Assembly (NCBI GenBank): GCA_903906315.1
Contig: CAIVJW010000150.1
Span: 1-33,898, forward strand
Direction: 5' to 3'
Origin: an uncultured delta proteobacterium
Lineage (GTDB): Bacteria > Myxococcota_A > Polyangia > Polyangiales > Polyangiaceae
Length of the DNA stretch: 33,898 nucleotides
In this document: positions 13,974-22,181 of the stretch, one piece after another
How the letters are laid out: every line of letters begins with the position of its first letter
How positions within the stretch are numbered: the first letter of the stretch is position 1
Program-made: the position numbers and the translations under genes
The notes under the pieces: model-generated
Database searches by the model: none
The model's input: the letters and a program-made list of their open reading frames with translations, nothing else
Told to the model about the DNA's origin: nothing

Positions 13974-16943
13974 ATGATCCTCGAGGAGCTACAGGCCGAA
14001 AACGATCGGCTCCGGGCCGAGAACGCCGTCCTCCTCGGCGTGCTCGAGGAGCGGGCGGCGACGCGCGAGCTGGGCCTCGCGCTGGCCGCCGCTGCCGTGC
14101 GCCTCGGGCCGATGCCGAACGCGGACCTCGACGCCGCCATCGGCGGCGCGCTCGGCCTCATCGGCGCAGCCCTGCGCGCCGACCGGGGGTTCGTCGTCCT
14201 CTTCGCGCGTGACGGCGGCTACGAGCGCACGCACGAGTGGCACGCCGCCGGCGTCACGCCCCTGCCGGCCGCGCTCCGGTCCGATCGCCTCGACCCGTTC
14301 CGCGCTCTCGCGGCCTCGCGCGATCCCGTGATCGTGTCCGAGAGCCGCGCCGGCGTCGACGGCGTCGACCGCGCTCTGCTCGCACAAAGCGGCGCCAAGA
14401 GCCTCCTCCTTCTCCCGATGCTCCTCGGCGGCGCCCCCATCGGCGTCGTCGGCTTCGACTCGTTGGCTGCCGAGCAGAGCTACCCGGCGCCGGTCCTCGG
14501 GCTGCTCCGCACGGCGGGGTCCATGTTCAGCAGCGTCGTCGTACGGCTGCGGCAGGACGCGCAGTGGGACAAGCTGGTCGGCTGCCTGCTCGCCTTCGGG
14601 CCGAGCCCCCGCGACAACATCCAGCGGCTCACCGCGCTCGTCGGCGAGCTGCTCGGCGGCCTGGCGGCGTTCTACGACCGCTTCGACGATGGCCTGCTGC
14701 GGTCGTGGGCGACGTGGCGGGCCCCGCAGGGCCATGGAAAGGTGAGCGATCCTGCCGGGCGCCTCTGCACCGAGGTCATCCGCCACGGCCACGGGGAGGT
14801 CGTCGTCGTGCGCGATCTCCAGCGCTCGACGTACGCGAGCTCCGACCCGAACGTGGCGGCATGCGGGCTCGCGACCTACGTGGGCCGCGCCATCGCGCTC
14901 GACGGGCGCGCGGTCGGCGCCCTCTCGGTGGTCTTCGGCGAGGACGTCGACCCGACGCCGGACGAGCGCCGCTTGCTCGGCGCGATCGCCAACGCGGTCG
15001 CCGCCGAGGAGCTCCGCGCGCACGCCTTGGCCACCCTCGTCCAGAGCGAGCGGGCGGCGCGCGTCGTCTTCGACCACAGCCTCGACGGCATCCTGATCAC
15101 CGGAGGCGTCGGAGATGGCGGCGTGCGCTCGGCGAACCCGGCTGCGTGCGCGATGCTCGGGTACGCCGAGGAGGAGCTCGTCGGCCTGCACCGCGCCGAT
15201 CTCGTCGCCGACCTCACGGGCCTCGACGCATTCCTGGCCGACCGGGCACGGCTCGGCTGGGCGCGCGCCGACGTGACTTACGTCCGCAAGGACGGCTCGC
15301 GGTTCACGGCCGACGTCGTCTCGTCGTCCGTCGTGGTGCCGGGGCGCGAGGGACCGCACAACATCGTCATCCTCCGCGACGCGACCGAGCGGGTCCGCGC
15401 CGCCGAGGGGCTCGAGCGCGGGCGGGCGGTGCTCGCCGCCACGCTCGAGTCGACGGCCGACGGCATCCTCGCGGTCGACGCCGACCGGCGCCTCGTCTGC
15501 CATAACCGAAAATTCGTCGAGATGTGGCGCGTCCCCGAGGAGATCCTCGCGCGGGGCGACGACGAGAGCCTGCTCGGTCACGTCCCGCCGCAGCTCGCCG
15601 ATCCCGAGGCCTTCTCCGAGCGGCTGCGCGCGATCTACGCCGATCCGACCGCGGAGATCCTCGACGCCGTGGAGCTCGCGGACGGCCGGACGTTCGAGCG
15701 GCACTCGATCCCGCTGCGGCTCGAGGGGCAGCGGCCCGGTCGCGTGTGGAGCTTCCGGGACGTGACCGAGCGCGTTCGCGACAAGAAGCGCGAGCGCGAG
15801 CTCGAGGAAGAGGTGCGCCAGTCCCAGAAGATGGAGGCCGTCGGGCGGCTCGCGGGCGGCATCGCGCACGATTTCAACAACCTCCTGACGGTCATCGGCG
15901 GCTACGCCGCGTTCGTGCGCGACGCGCTCGACGAGGGCGACGATCTGCGCGGCGACATCGTCGAGATCGAGCTGGCGGCCCGCCGCGCGGCGACGCTCAC
16001 TCGCCAGCTCCTCGCGTTCAGCCGTCGCCAGGTGCTGATGCCGAAGGTGCTGGAGCTGAACGGCGTCGTCGAGGCCATGGAGACCATGCTGAGGCGCCTG
16101 CTCGGCGAGGACATCGACGTCCGCACCGCGCTCGACGAGTCGCTCTGGCCGGTGAAGGCCGATCCGGGCCAGCTCGAGCAGGTGCTGGTCAACCTGGCGG
16201 TGAACGCGCGCGACGCGATGCCCGCGGGCGGGGTCCTGCGCATCGCCACGCAGAACGTCCTGCTCGACCGCCCGACCGCCGGCCCCGAGGCCGTGCCGCC
16301 GGGCCTTTACGTGCGGCTCGACGTGGGCGACACCGGCATCGGGATGGACGAGGCCACGCGCCTGCGCGCCTTCGAGCCCTTCTTCACGACGAAGGAGGTC
16401 GGCAAGGGCACCGGGCTCGGGCTGTCGACGGTCTACGGAATCGTGCGCCAGAGCGGCGGCGGCATCGACGTCGAGAGCGCGCCGGGCGCGGGCGCGGTGT
16501 TCCGCATCCTGCTGCCGGCCGTGACGGGTCGCCCGGAGCGACTCACCGCCGAAAGCGAGAGGCCGCGGCCGTCGGTCGGCACCGAGGTCATCCTGCTCGT
16601 CGAGGACGAGGAGCCCGTCCGCCGCGTCGCGCGCAAGGCCCTCACGGCCGCGGGCTACACGGTCCTCCAGGCGCGCGACGGGGTCGAGGCCCTCGAGCTC
16701 CTCGACCGTCGGAGCGGCCCTGTCGACCTGCTGCTGACCGACCTCGTCATGCCGCGCATGGGCGGCTTCGAGCTGGCCGAGGCGGTCGCCGTGCGCAGGC
16801 CCGAGGCCAGGATCCTCTTCGTCTCGGGCCACGTCGACCTCGGCGCCTCCGGTCGAACCCTCCCGCCCGGCGCCGCGCTCCTCGAGAAGCCCTTCCGCCC
16901 CGACGTCCTGCTCAAGCGCGTCCGCGACGTGATCGACGGCTGA
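13974..16943 (+). CDS. GAF-GAF-PAS-PAS hybrid histidine kinase/response regulator
   Basis: A 989-residue soluble hybrid kinase. A short coiled coil opens it ('[20 protein letters not shown]'). Two GAF domains follow (about 45-190 and 205-360; '[18 protein letters not shown]' and '[17 protein letters not shown]'), then two PAS domains (about 375-490 and 495-610). The HisKA box '[17 protein letters not shown]' carries His632. The ATPase has N box '[14 protein letters not shown]', '[11 protein letters not shown]' and '[20 protein letters not shown]'. The receiver has '[10 protein letters not shown]', Asp923 in '[11 protein letters not shown]' and Lys972 in 'LEKPF'. The IAHDFNN motif places it with the HWE-free 'HisKA plus receiver' class. 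With no membrane helix, it probably senses a cytosolic ligand. The start at ATG 13974 is supported by the coiled coil; the upstream extension to 13839 is Pro/Arg-rich. Confidence 0.93.
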   Translation: MILEELQAENDRLRAENAVLLGVLEERAATRELGLALAAAAVRLGPMPNADLDAAIGGALGLIGAALRADRGFVVLFARDGGYERTHEWHAAGVTPLPAALRSDRLDPFRALAASRDPVIVSESRAGVDGVDRALLAQSGAKSLLLLPMLLGGAPIGVVGFDSLAAEQSYPAPVLGLLRTAGSMFSSVVVRLRQDAQWDKLVGCLLAFGPSPRDNIQRLTALVGELLGGLAAFYDRFDDGLLRSWATWRAPQGHGKVSDPAGRLCTEVIRHGHGEVVVVRDLQRSTYASSDPNVAACGLATYVGRAIALDGRAVGALSVVFGEDVDPTPDERRLLGAIANAVAAEELRAHALATLVQSERAARVVFDHSLDGILITGGVGDGGVRSANPAACAMLGYAEEELVGLHRADLVADLTGLDAFLADRARLGWARADVTYVRKDGSRFTADVVSSSVVVPGREGPHNIVILRDATERVRAAEGLERGRAVLAATLESTADGILAVDADRRLVCHNRKFVEMWRVPEEILARGDDESLLGHVPPQLADPEAFSERLRAIYADPTAEILDAVELADGRTFERHSIPLRLEGQRPGRVWSFRDVTERVRDKKRERELEEEVRQSQKMEAVGRLAGGIAHDFNNLLTVIGGYAAFVRDALDEGDDLRGDIVEIELAARRAATLTRQLLAFSRRQVLMPKVLELNGVVEAMETMLRRLLGEDIDVRTALDESLWPVKADPGQLEQVLVNLAVNARDAMPAGGVLRIATQNVLLDRPTAGPEAVPPGLYVRLDVGDTGIGMDEATRLRAFEPFFTTKEVGKGTGLGLSTVYGIVRQSGGGIDVESAPGAGAVFRILLPAVTGRPERLTAESERPRPSVGTEVILLVEDEEPVRRVARKALTAAGYTVLQARDGVEALELLDRRSGPVDLLLTDLVMPRMGGFELAEAVAVRRPEARILFVSGHVDLGASGRTLPPGAALLEKPFRPDVLLKRVRDVIDG

Positions 16944-16984
16944 CTCTCGCGCTTCGTGGACAAGCTCTGATCCCCGGCGCGCGC

Positions 16985-16990
16985 TAGGCT
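16985..16990 (+). promoter_or_regulatory. -10-like box TAGGCT before SCO1 gene
   Basis: TAGGCT ends 9 nt before GTG 17000, with no room for a leader or ribosome binding site. It is consistent with a leaderless transcript. Confidence 0.4.
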
Positions 16991-16999
16991 CCCGCCGCC

Positions 17000-17692
17000 G
17001 TGACCGACCCCGAACCCGTGACCGCCGCCCCCTCCGCGCCCGCCCCCGCCCGGCGACTCGTGAAGCCCGTCCTGCTCGTGCGCCTCGGCGCCCTCGCCGT
17101 CGCGGTGCTGCTCGCCGTCGCGACGACGCTCCTCGTGGTGCGCAAGAACGCCCGCGGGCCGCTCCCGCTGCTCGGCGCCGTGCCGGCGTTCACGATGCGC
17201 GATCAGCGCGCGCGCCCCGTGTCGAGCGACGCGCTGCGCGGCCAGGTGAGCATCGTCGATTTCTTCTTCACGTCGTGCACGGCCTCGTGCCCGCGCCTGA
17301 TGGGCCGCATGGCCGACGTCGAGAAGATGCTCGCCGCCAGGAGCCCCGACCGCGACAAGCTCCGCGTGCGCCTCGTGTCGATCACCGTCGACCCGGAGAA
17401 CGACACGCCCGGCAAGCTCGCGGAGTACGCCACGCGCTACCACGCGAACCCCGACCGCTGGTGGTTCCTCACGGGCGAGGCCGACGCCCTGCAGCGCGTC
17501 GTCGTCGACGGCTTCAAGGTCCACTACGAGAAGGCCGACCCGGCGATGGGCATCGGCGAGATCATGCACGGTAACTGGTTCATCCTCGTGGATGCGCGCG
17601 GCGCGATCCGGGGCTATTACCTCAGCGACGATGCCAAGCGGGTCGAAGAGCTCGTCGATGACGCCGCCCGCCTCGCGGTCGATCCGGGCTGA
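17000..17692 (+). CDS. SCO1/SenC family copper chaperone
   Basis: A 230-residue membrane-anchored thioredoxin-fold protein that delivers copper to the CuA centre of cytochrome c oxidase or acts as a thiol-redox factor. It has one N-terminal membrane helix (about residues 25-47), and the SCO domain faces the periplasm. The metal-binding CxxxC is Cys93-Cys97 in 'FFFTSCTASCPRLMGRM'. The third ligand is His190 in 'IMHGNWFILVD'. The family motif 'VSITVDPENDTP' is present, so all three copper ligands are conserved. Cytochrome oxidase genes are not in the window. The start is GTG, preceded by TAGGCT 9 nt away. It overlaps the next gene by 35 nt, which indicates coupled translation. Confidence 0.92.
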   Translation: MTDPEPVTAAPSAPAPARRLVKPVLLVRLGALAVAVLLAVATTLLVVRKNARGPLPLLGAVPAFTMRDQRARPVSSDALRGQVSIVDFFFTSCTASCPRLMGRMADVEKMLAARSPDRDKLRVRLVSITVDPENDTPGKLAEYATRYHANPDRWWFLTGEADALQRVVVDGFKVHYEKADPAMGIGEIMHGNWFILVDARGAIRGYYLSDDAKRVEELVDDAARLAVDPG

Positions 17693-18206
17693 GGGCGCGC
17701 TGATCGCGCTCGGCGCGGCGCTCGTGATCGCCGGCGTCGGCGCGCTCGCCGCGCAGCGGTGGAGGTCGCAGAGCGCCGAGGCCGCCGCGTGCTGCCGCTT
17801 CGAGGGGGCCGCGTTCGGCATGACGGGCGCGCAGATCCGAGAGCGCTTCGAGGGCTCGGGCGCCGGGGCGTTCTCGTCGGCGAAGGAGGGCGTCGTCGAG
17901 GTCCTGCGCTGGGACCGCAAGGGCGCGGGCGGCCCGTGGCCGGAGAGCATCCGCTTCGAGCTCCACGACGGCATCCTCACCGCCATCCGCGCCAAGCTCG
18001 AGCCCGGCGGCGTGCTGACCGACGGCCCGCCGCTCGAGGAGTCGCCCTTCTCGGTGGTCGCGCGCCGGCCGCTCGCCGACGGCCGCATCGACTACGTGGC
18101 GCTCGTCCGCGACTGCACGCGCCAGCAGGCCGAGATCGCCGCGATCCTCGGCGCGGCGCGCGCGTCCGACGCCGGTGCGGGCGCGCCCGACGCCGGCCCG
18201 CGCTGA
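17658..18206 (+). CDS. Hypothetical anchored protein coupled to SCO1
   Basis: A 182-residue protein from ATG 17658, which lies inside the end of the SCO1 gene. It has an N-terminal hydrophobic helix (about residues 12-32) and two adjacent Cys in 'EAAACCRFEGAAFGMTG'. A domain follows with 'FGMTGAQIRERFEG' and 'ESIRFELHDGILTAIRAKLE'. The 'GMT...' helix followed by sheet strands resembles the BamE/SmpA-like small domain, but I would not name it. The C-terminus is an Ala/Asp/Gly tail. Given the overlap with SCO1, it may help copper handling or oxidase assembly (inference). A longer start at 17592 would add an Arg/Ser-rich stretch that looks like shadow coding of SCO1. Confidence 0.65.
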   Translation: MTPPASRSIRAEGALIALGAALVIAGVGALAAQRWRSQSAEAAACCRFEGAAFGMTGAQIRERFEGSGAGAFSSAKEGVVEVLRWDRKGAGGPWPESIRFELHDGILTAIRAKLEPGGVLTDGPPLEESPFSVVARRPLADGRIDYVALVRDCTRQQAEIAAILGAARASDAGAGAPDAGPR

Positions 18207-18260
18207 CGCCGCGCTCAAGCTCGCCGTCGGCGGTCCGTCCCGGTCCACGGAGGCGACCTC

Positions 18261-19418
18261 ATGCTGATCCGCGCGTCCGATCTGTCGCTCGCGTCCCGCA
18301 GCGAGCGCACGGTGGAGCGTCGCCACGAGGAGCGCGTGCTCGCCTGGGTCGGCGATCGGCCGCAGGGCGCGGCGGCCGGGCTCGCCGATCCCGTGAGCAT
18401 CTCGAAGGCCGCGCTCGTGCGCGCGCAGGCGGCGTTCGCCGAGCAGCGACCGTCCGCGGCGACGCCGGGCGCGAGCGCGTCGGTCGGCGGCGCGAGCGGC
18501 GCCTCGAGCGCGTCGGAGGCCGACGATCCGGCCGAGGACCCGCGCACGCGCGTCTGGCGCCTGCTCATCGAGGCGCTCACCGGCGAGAAGATCGTCGCCG
18601 GCAAGTTCCACGTCGACCGGCGCGGGGCCGCCGGCGTGACCGGCCAGGGGGCCGCGACGGGGCAGGGGCAGGCCGAAGCCGCGCCCCGCCCGCGCGTCGG
18701 TTGGGGCGTCGAGGCCGACGTCCGTGACACCACCGTCGACGTGCAGGAGGTCTCGTTCGCAGCGCGCGGGACGGTGCAGACCGCGGACGGCCGCACGATC
18801 GACCTCGCCGTCGGCCTCTCGCTGCGCGACGAGCGCGTGACGGTGACCTCGTCCTCGCTGCGCGCGGGCGACGCCGTCGTGAAGGATCCGCTCGTGCTCC
18901 ACTTCGCGGGCGAGCCCGCCGAGCTCGCCGGCACGGTCGACTTCGACCTCGACTCGGACGGTGCCGCCGAGCGCATGGCCTTCGTCGGCCAGGGCAGCGG
19001 CGTGCTCGCCCTCGACGCGAACGGAAAGGCCCGCCCCGAGGATGGCGGCGCGCTCTTCGGCGCGCGCACCGGCAACGGCTTCGCCGAGCTCGCGGCCTAC
19101 GACCAGGACAAAAACGGCTGGATTGACGAGGGCGACGCGGTCTACCAGCGCCTCGGCGTGTGGGGCCGCGACGCGAACGGCGCCGAGCGCGTGCGATCGC
19201 TCGCGGAGGCGGGCGTCGGCGCGATCTCACTCGGGAAGGTCGCGACGCGCATGGACCTGCGCGGATCGGACGGCGCGCTCGAGGGGCGCCTCCAGGCGAC
19301 GGGCGTCTACCTCGCCGAGTCCGGTCGCGCCGGCCTGGCGCAGCAGATCGACCTCGCCGTCGAGGAGCTCCCCGTCGCGCAGCCGCCGCCGTCGCCTCGC
19401 GTCGACGCCGCCCGATAG
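18261..19418 (+). CDS. Protein with EF-hand-like calcium loops, function unknown
   Basis: A 385-residue protein with no signal peptide. The N-terminal third is Ala/Gln/Ser-rich and low in structure. The C-terminal part (about 220-320) matches a bacterial family of unknown function with Asp-rich loops: 'VDFDLDSDGAAERMAFVGQG', 'VLALDANGKARPEDGGALFG', 'NGFAELAAYDQDKNGWIDEG', then 'YQRLGVWGRDANG'. The DxDxDG loops look like EF-hand/dockerin-type calcium-binding loops. The start is secure: GGAGG lies 7 nt before ATG 18261. Relatives are known to me from gamma-proteobacteria as well, and none has an assigned role. It does not overlap its neighbours and is probably transcribed alone or with the SCO1 pair. 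Confidence 0.75.
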   Translation: MLIRASDLSLASRSERTVERRHEERVLAWVGDRPQGAAAGLADPVSISKAALVRAQAAFAEQRPSAATPGASASVGGASGASSASEADDPAEDPRTRVWRLLIEALTGEKIVAGKFHVDRRGAAGVTGQGAATGQGQAEAAPRPRVGWGVEADVRDTTVDVQEVSFAARGTVQTADGRTIDLAVGLSLRDERVTVTSSSLRAGDAVVKDPLVLHFAGEPAELAGTVDFDLDSDGAAERMAFVGQGSGVLALDANGKARPEDGGALFGARTGNGFAELAAYDQDKNGWIDEGDAVYQRLGVWGRDANGAERVRSLAEAGVGAISLGKVATRMDLRGSDGALEGRLQATGVYLAESGRAGLAQQIDLAVEELPVAQPPPSPRVDAAR

Positions 19419-19664
19419 CGCGCGCGCGGCAGTCCACGCTGCACGCGGCCACGCGCGCCACCACCTCGGCGCGATGACGCCGGCCGCGATCGCGCGCCTC
19501 GGTGTCGCGCGCACGCCCCAGGACAGCCGCCTCCTCGGCCAGCTCACGCGGCTCGAGAGCGGGATCGTCGCGGCGCGGCGCAGCGGCGCGCGCAAGCAGG
19601 GAACCCCAGGTCTTGCGGGTGCGAAGCAGGCCTCACGATCGTTTCGCCCCAGCGTCCCCTCGCC

Positions 19665-20505
19665 ATAGGACTGAAGTCCTTTCACGACGCCGGCAACTCC
19701 CTAAACACCGTGGCGTTCGCCCCGGATGGGAAGCGTCTGGCCGCGAGGTGCGACGCGGAACCTTGTCTGGCCTTGGTCCAGGCGCGAACGTATCCGTCGA
19801 ACCTGCGTTGGAATCGCGGCCAGCCAACCGCGACGGCGTTCTCCCCGGGCGGTCGCGTCCTGGCTATCGGAACCGACGATGGCCCCGTCCATCTGTGGAG
19901 TCCGGAGCGCAATGCGGTCGTTGGCCGTCTCCAGGGGCCCACGAGCGCCATCCGAGCTGTCGCGTTTTCTCCAGATGGCAGCCGTCTTGCCTCCCGCGCA
20001 AGCGACGGCATGGTGCGTCTGTGGGATCGGGCCACACGCAAGGAGATCGCGAAAGCCAGCGCTTCGGTGGACGGCGCCTGCAACTCGATCGCGTTCTCTC
20101 CCGATGGCAAGACCGTCGCCCTGGCCGACGACAAGTCCGTGCGCCTGTGGGACACAGAGAAGGGAGCGGACCTCGCGAAGCTGCAAGGGCACACGGACAC
20201 GGTGAGATCCGTGGCGTTTTCCCAGGACGGCACCGTGCTTGTATCGACCGCCGGAGAGGTCATCTTCTGGAGCGTTGCGCAGAGTGTCCGCCTTGCGACG
20301 CTCACGGTCGGGGGGTGTGGATGGCGCCAGCACGATCGTCACTCCGGAGGGACTCGTCGACGTCATGGGTCAAGGCAAACCCGCCCGGACGCTGTGCCGG
20401 ATTGGCCGCGTCAGTCTTCCGATCGAGGCTTGCGAGGATCGCCTTGTGGTGCGCGGGCTGCTGGCGAAGGTCATGGCCGGAGATCGGTCGTATCAAGTGC
20501 CGTGA
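19665..20505 (+). pseudogene. WD40-repeat protein broken by a G-run frameshift
   Basis: Four to five WD40 blades are visible, marked by 'TVAFAPDGKRLAA', 'ATAFSPGGRVLAIGTDDGPV', 'VAFSPDGSRLASRASDGMVR', 'IAFSPDGKTVALADDKSVRL' and 'VAFSQDGTVLVSTAGEVI'. At about 20310-20315 the coding switches frame within six G (from 'RLATLTV' to 'GGVDGASTIVTPEGLVDVMG'). It then continues with a family-typical C-terminus, 'CRIGRVSLPIEACEDRLVV' and 'GLLAKVMAGD', ending TGA 20503-20505. The N-terminal part is also missing or starts without a clear codon (the frame is open before 19665). The gene is therefore a truncated, frameshifted remnant, unless the run of G is a sequencing error or a slippage switch. Base composition is slightly lower in GC than its neighbours. 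Confidence 0.7.
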
Positions 20506-20766
20506 AAGCGGTCCGAGGGGCTTCGAGTCCATGCGACGTCTTGCGCGGGTGAGCTTGGCGGGCCGAAGCTCACCGACCCAGCCCTCGAGGGCACCGCCGA
20601 GCGCCTCGGCCTCGAGGAGAGGTCACGCCTCGGCTACGAGCGCGGCGGCGCCCGGCGCCTCGTCCTCGCCCGGGCCATCTACAAGGCAGAGGCCGACGCC
20701 GTCTCCGCGCTCACCGGCGGCCGCCTTGCGGTAGACGTGGCTATTCGCGCCGGCGACGTCCCTTGA
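20506..20766 (+). pseudogene. C-terminal fragment of an unrecognised protein
   Basis: An open frame without a start codon, directly after the WD40 stop, encodes a plausible tail: 'GGPKLTDPALEGTAERLGLE', 'YERGGARRLVLARAIYKAEA', 'GGRLAVDVAIRAGDVP', ending TGA 20764-20766. It overlaps the end of the minus-strand MarR gene (stop 20741). The composition (helical, E/R/A-rich, no low-complexity pattern) looks like real coding that lost its N-terminus. No family was recognised. Confidence 0.35.
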
Positions 20767-21277
20767 TGCGAGATGCCGTCGTCGAAGTCGTCGACCGGCT
20801 TCGCTGCGGCTTGCGAGGAGCCGGATCCTTCGGAGGCTCGTGGCCATCGATTCTGCGCCAGAACGCGGCCAGCTGCTCCAGTTCGGCATCGGAGAACTTG
20901 CTCAGGAACTCCCGGCGCACGAGCGCGACGTGTTGACCCGCTGCTGTGAGGAAGTGCTCCCGTCCGGCCTTGGTCAGGACCGCGTAGGCGCCGCGCCCGT
21001 CCTCCTCCGCACCCGCACGCTCAACGTAGCCGGCGCGAACGAGCCGCTCGACGACGCGGCTGGTCCCGCTCCGCGTCAGCAGGCTCGCCGCGGCGAGGTC
21101 CTGGATGCGAGCCCGCGACTTCGTTGCGAAGCAGAGGCGCAGCAGCACCTCGAACTCCGCGTGCGTGATGCCGGACTTCCGGCGCAGGTCGTCCTCTATA
21201 CGAAGGAACAGCCGGCCCTGCGCGCCGACGAGACCGCCCCACGCCGCGACTTCGAGCTTCGTGAAGAGGTCGTTCAT
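20741..21277 (-). CDS. MarR-family transcriptional regulator
   Basis: A 178-residue winged-helix regulator. The MarR core is visible: dimerisation helix 'GAQGRLFLRIEDDLRRKSGI', helix 'THAEFEVLLRLCFA', recognition part 'RIQDLAAASLLTRSGTSRVV', wing 'VERAGAEEDGRGAYAVLTKA', and a C-terminal dimer helix. A basic tail 'RSRSTTSTTASRIKGRRRRE' ends it. ATG 21277 is favoured over an upstream start at 21316 because AATGAT lies 9 nt before it and the domain begins right after. It is divergent from a small frame and the two NAD(P)-dependent genes at 21531-23050. An inverted repeat overlapping its own promoter suggests autoregulation and control of that operon. Proteins of this family often respond to phenolic or oxidising ligands (established for the family, not shown here). 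Confidence 0.9.
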   Translation of the reverse strand: MNDLFTKLEVAAWGGLVGAQGRLFLRIEDDLRRKSGITHAEFEVLLRLCFATKSRARIQDLAAASLLTRSGTSRVVERLVRAGYVERAGAEEDGRGAYAVLTKAGREHFLTAAGQHVALVRREFLSKFSDAELEQLAAFWRRIDGHEPPKDPAPRKPQRSRSTTSTTASRIKGRRRRE

Positions 21278-21290
21278 GCAGTAGCGATCA

Positions 21291-21316
21291 TTGACAACGT
21301 CGCGCCGCGGTGTCAA
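21291..21316. promoter_or_regulatory. Inverted-repeat operator between MarR and SDR operon
   Basis: TTGACAACG (21291-21299) and CGGTGTCAA (21308-21316) form 9-nt arms with one mismatch around an 8-nt centre, a typical size for a MarR dimer site. On the minus strand TTGACA (21316-21311) is followed at about 18 nt by AATGAT, then 9 nt later by ATG 21277, so the operator would cover the regulator's own -35 box. A second perfect palindrome, TGCGTGCGCACGCA (21322-21335), lies beside it on the operon side. Confidence 0.55.
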
Positions 21317-21372
21317 CTAGATGCGTGCGCACGCACCGACCGACGTGAGGTCTGTTCTCCGAGGAGCCGCTC

Positions 21373-21534
21373 ATGACCCCCGCATCCGCTCGTTCCATGC
21401 TCTCTCCGGTGCACGAAGCGCGCACCCGCCCCGGCACCCGCGAGGTCCGCGCCCCGCTCGAGGGCGCGCTTGCGCCCGAGTGGCTGAGTCATGGTAGCGA
21501 TAGCCCGCCGAAGACCCGGGAGGAGGCACGATGA
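21373..21534 (+). CDS. Possible 53-residue small protein coupled to NAD(P)-binding gene
   Basis: ATG 21373 is preceded by GAGGAG with 6 nt spacing and opens a 53-codon frame beginning MTPASARSMLSPVH. It ends at TGA 21532-21534, overlapping the next start (ATGA). The product is Arg/Pro/Glu-rich with no recognised domain. It could be a translated leader of the operon, a small real protein, or the remnant of a deleted gene whose ribosome binding site is retained. Confidence 0.35.
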   Translation: MTPASARSMLSPVHEARTRPGTREVRAPLEGALAPEWLSHGSDSPPKTREEAR

Positions 21535-22181
21535 GGGTCCTGGTGCTCGGAGCGTCCGGCGGCGTCGGCGCTCACCTGGTGCGGCTCGCGGCCGCGGCGG
21601 GTCACGAGGTCACTGCCATGTCGCGGACCCGCGTCGAGGTTCCCGGCGCGGCCCGACTCGTCGTAGACGACGTGCAGCGCGACGGCGCCATCGAGGCTGC
21701 CGTCGTCGGCCAAGAGGCCGTGTTGTCGGCGCTCGGCATTCGGAGGGCGAAGGCGTCGAACCCGTGGAGCGACCTCGTGTCCCCTCCCGACTTCACCTCG
21801 CGAACGGCGACGCTCCTCGTGGACGCCATGAAGCGCCACGGCGTGAGGCGCGTGATCGCTGTCAGCGCTGCGGGCGTTGGCGACAGCCGCAAGGGCCTCA
21901 ATTGGATGATGCGCTTCTTCATCCGCTGGTCGAACGTCGGTGCAAACTACCGGGACCTCGAGGGAATGGAGCGGGTGTACGCGGCGAGCGGCCTCGACTG
22001 GTGCTGCGTGAGACCCACGGGGCTCAACGACGGGCCGGTGAGCAAGCGCGTGCGGCAGATCGACTCGTTCCCATTCAACGAGTGGATTTCGCGAGCGGAC
22101 GTCGCCGACTGGATGGTCGATCACCTCGCGGCCGACGTGTCCAGCAACCGCACCCCGATCCTCACCGAGGGCCGCGTATGA
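21531..22181 (+). CDS. NAD(P)-binding Rossmann protein, atypical SDR (NmrA-like)
   Basis: A 216-residue single-domain Rossmann protein of the NAD(P)H-binding atypical short-chain dehydrogenase class. The dinucleotide motif is 'VLVLGASGGVGAHLVRLAAA' (GxxGxxG near residue 8). Other signatures are 'VVDDVQRDGAIEAAVVGQEA', 'VIAVSAAGVGDS', and near the end 'WCCVRPTGLNDGP' and 'ISRADVADWMVDHL', both characteristic of the family. Relatives reduce flavins or quinones, act as NAD(P)-sensing regulators, or epimerise sugars. The substrate is unknown. It overlaps the following SDR by ATGATG and is divergent from a MarR gene, which suggests an inducible detoxification operon. Confidence 0.85.
   Translation: MRVLVLGASGGVGAHLVRLAAAAGHEVTAMSRTRVEVPGAARLVVDDVQRDGAIEAAVVGQEAVLSALGIRRAKASNPWSDLVSPPDFTSRTATLLVDAMKRHGVRRVIAVSAAGVGDSRKGLNWMMRFFIRWSNVGANYRDLEGMERVYAASGLDWCCVRPTGLNDGPVSKRVRQIDSFPFNEWISRADVADWMVDHLAADVSSNRTPILTEGRV

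Noticed and set aside
13989-16832. 947-residue minus-strand frame opposite the second hybrid kinase
   Set aside because: Long only because of high GC; composition is shadow-like, and the plus strand has full kinase motifs.
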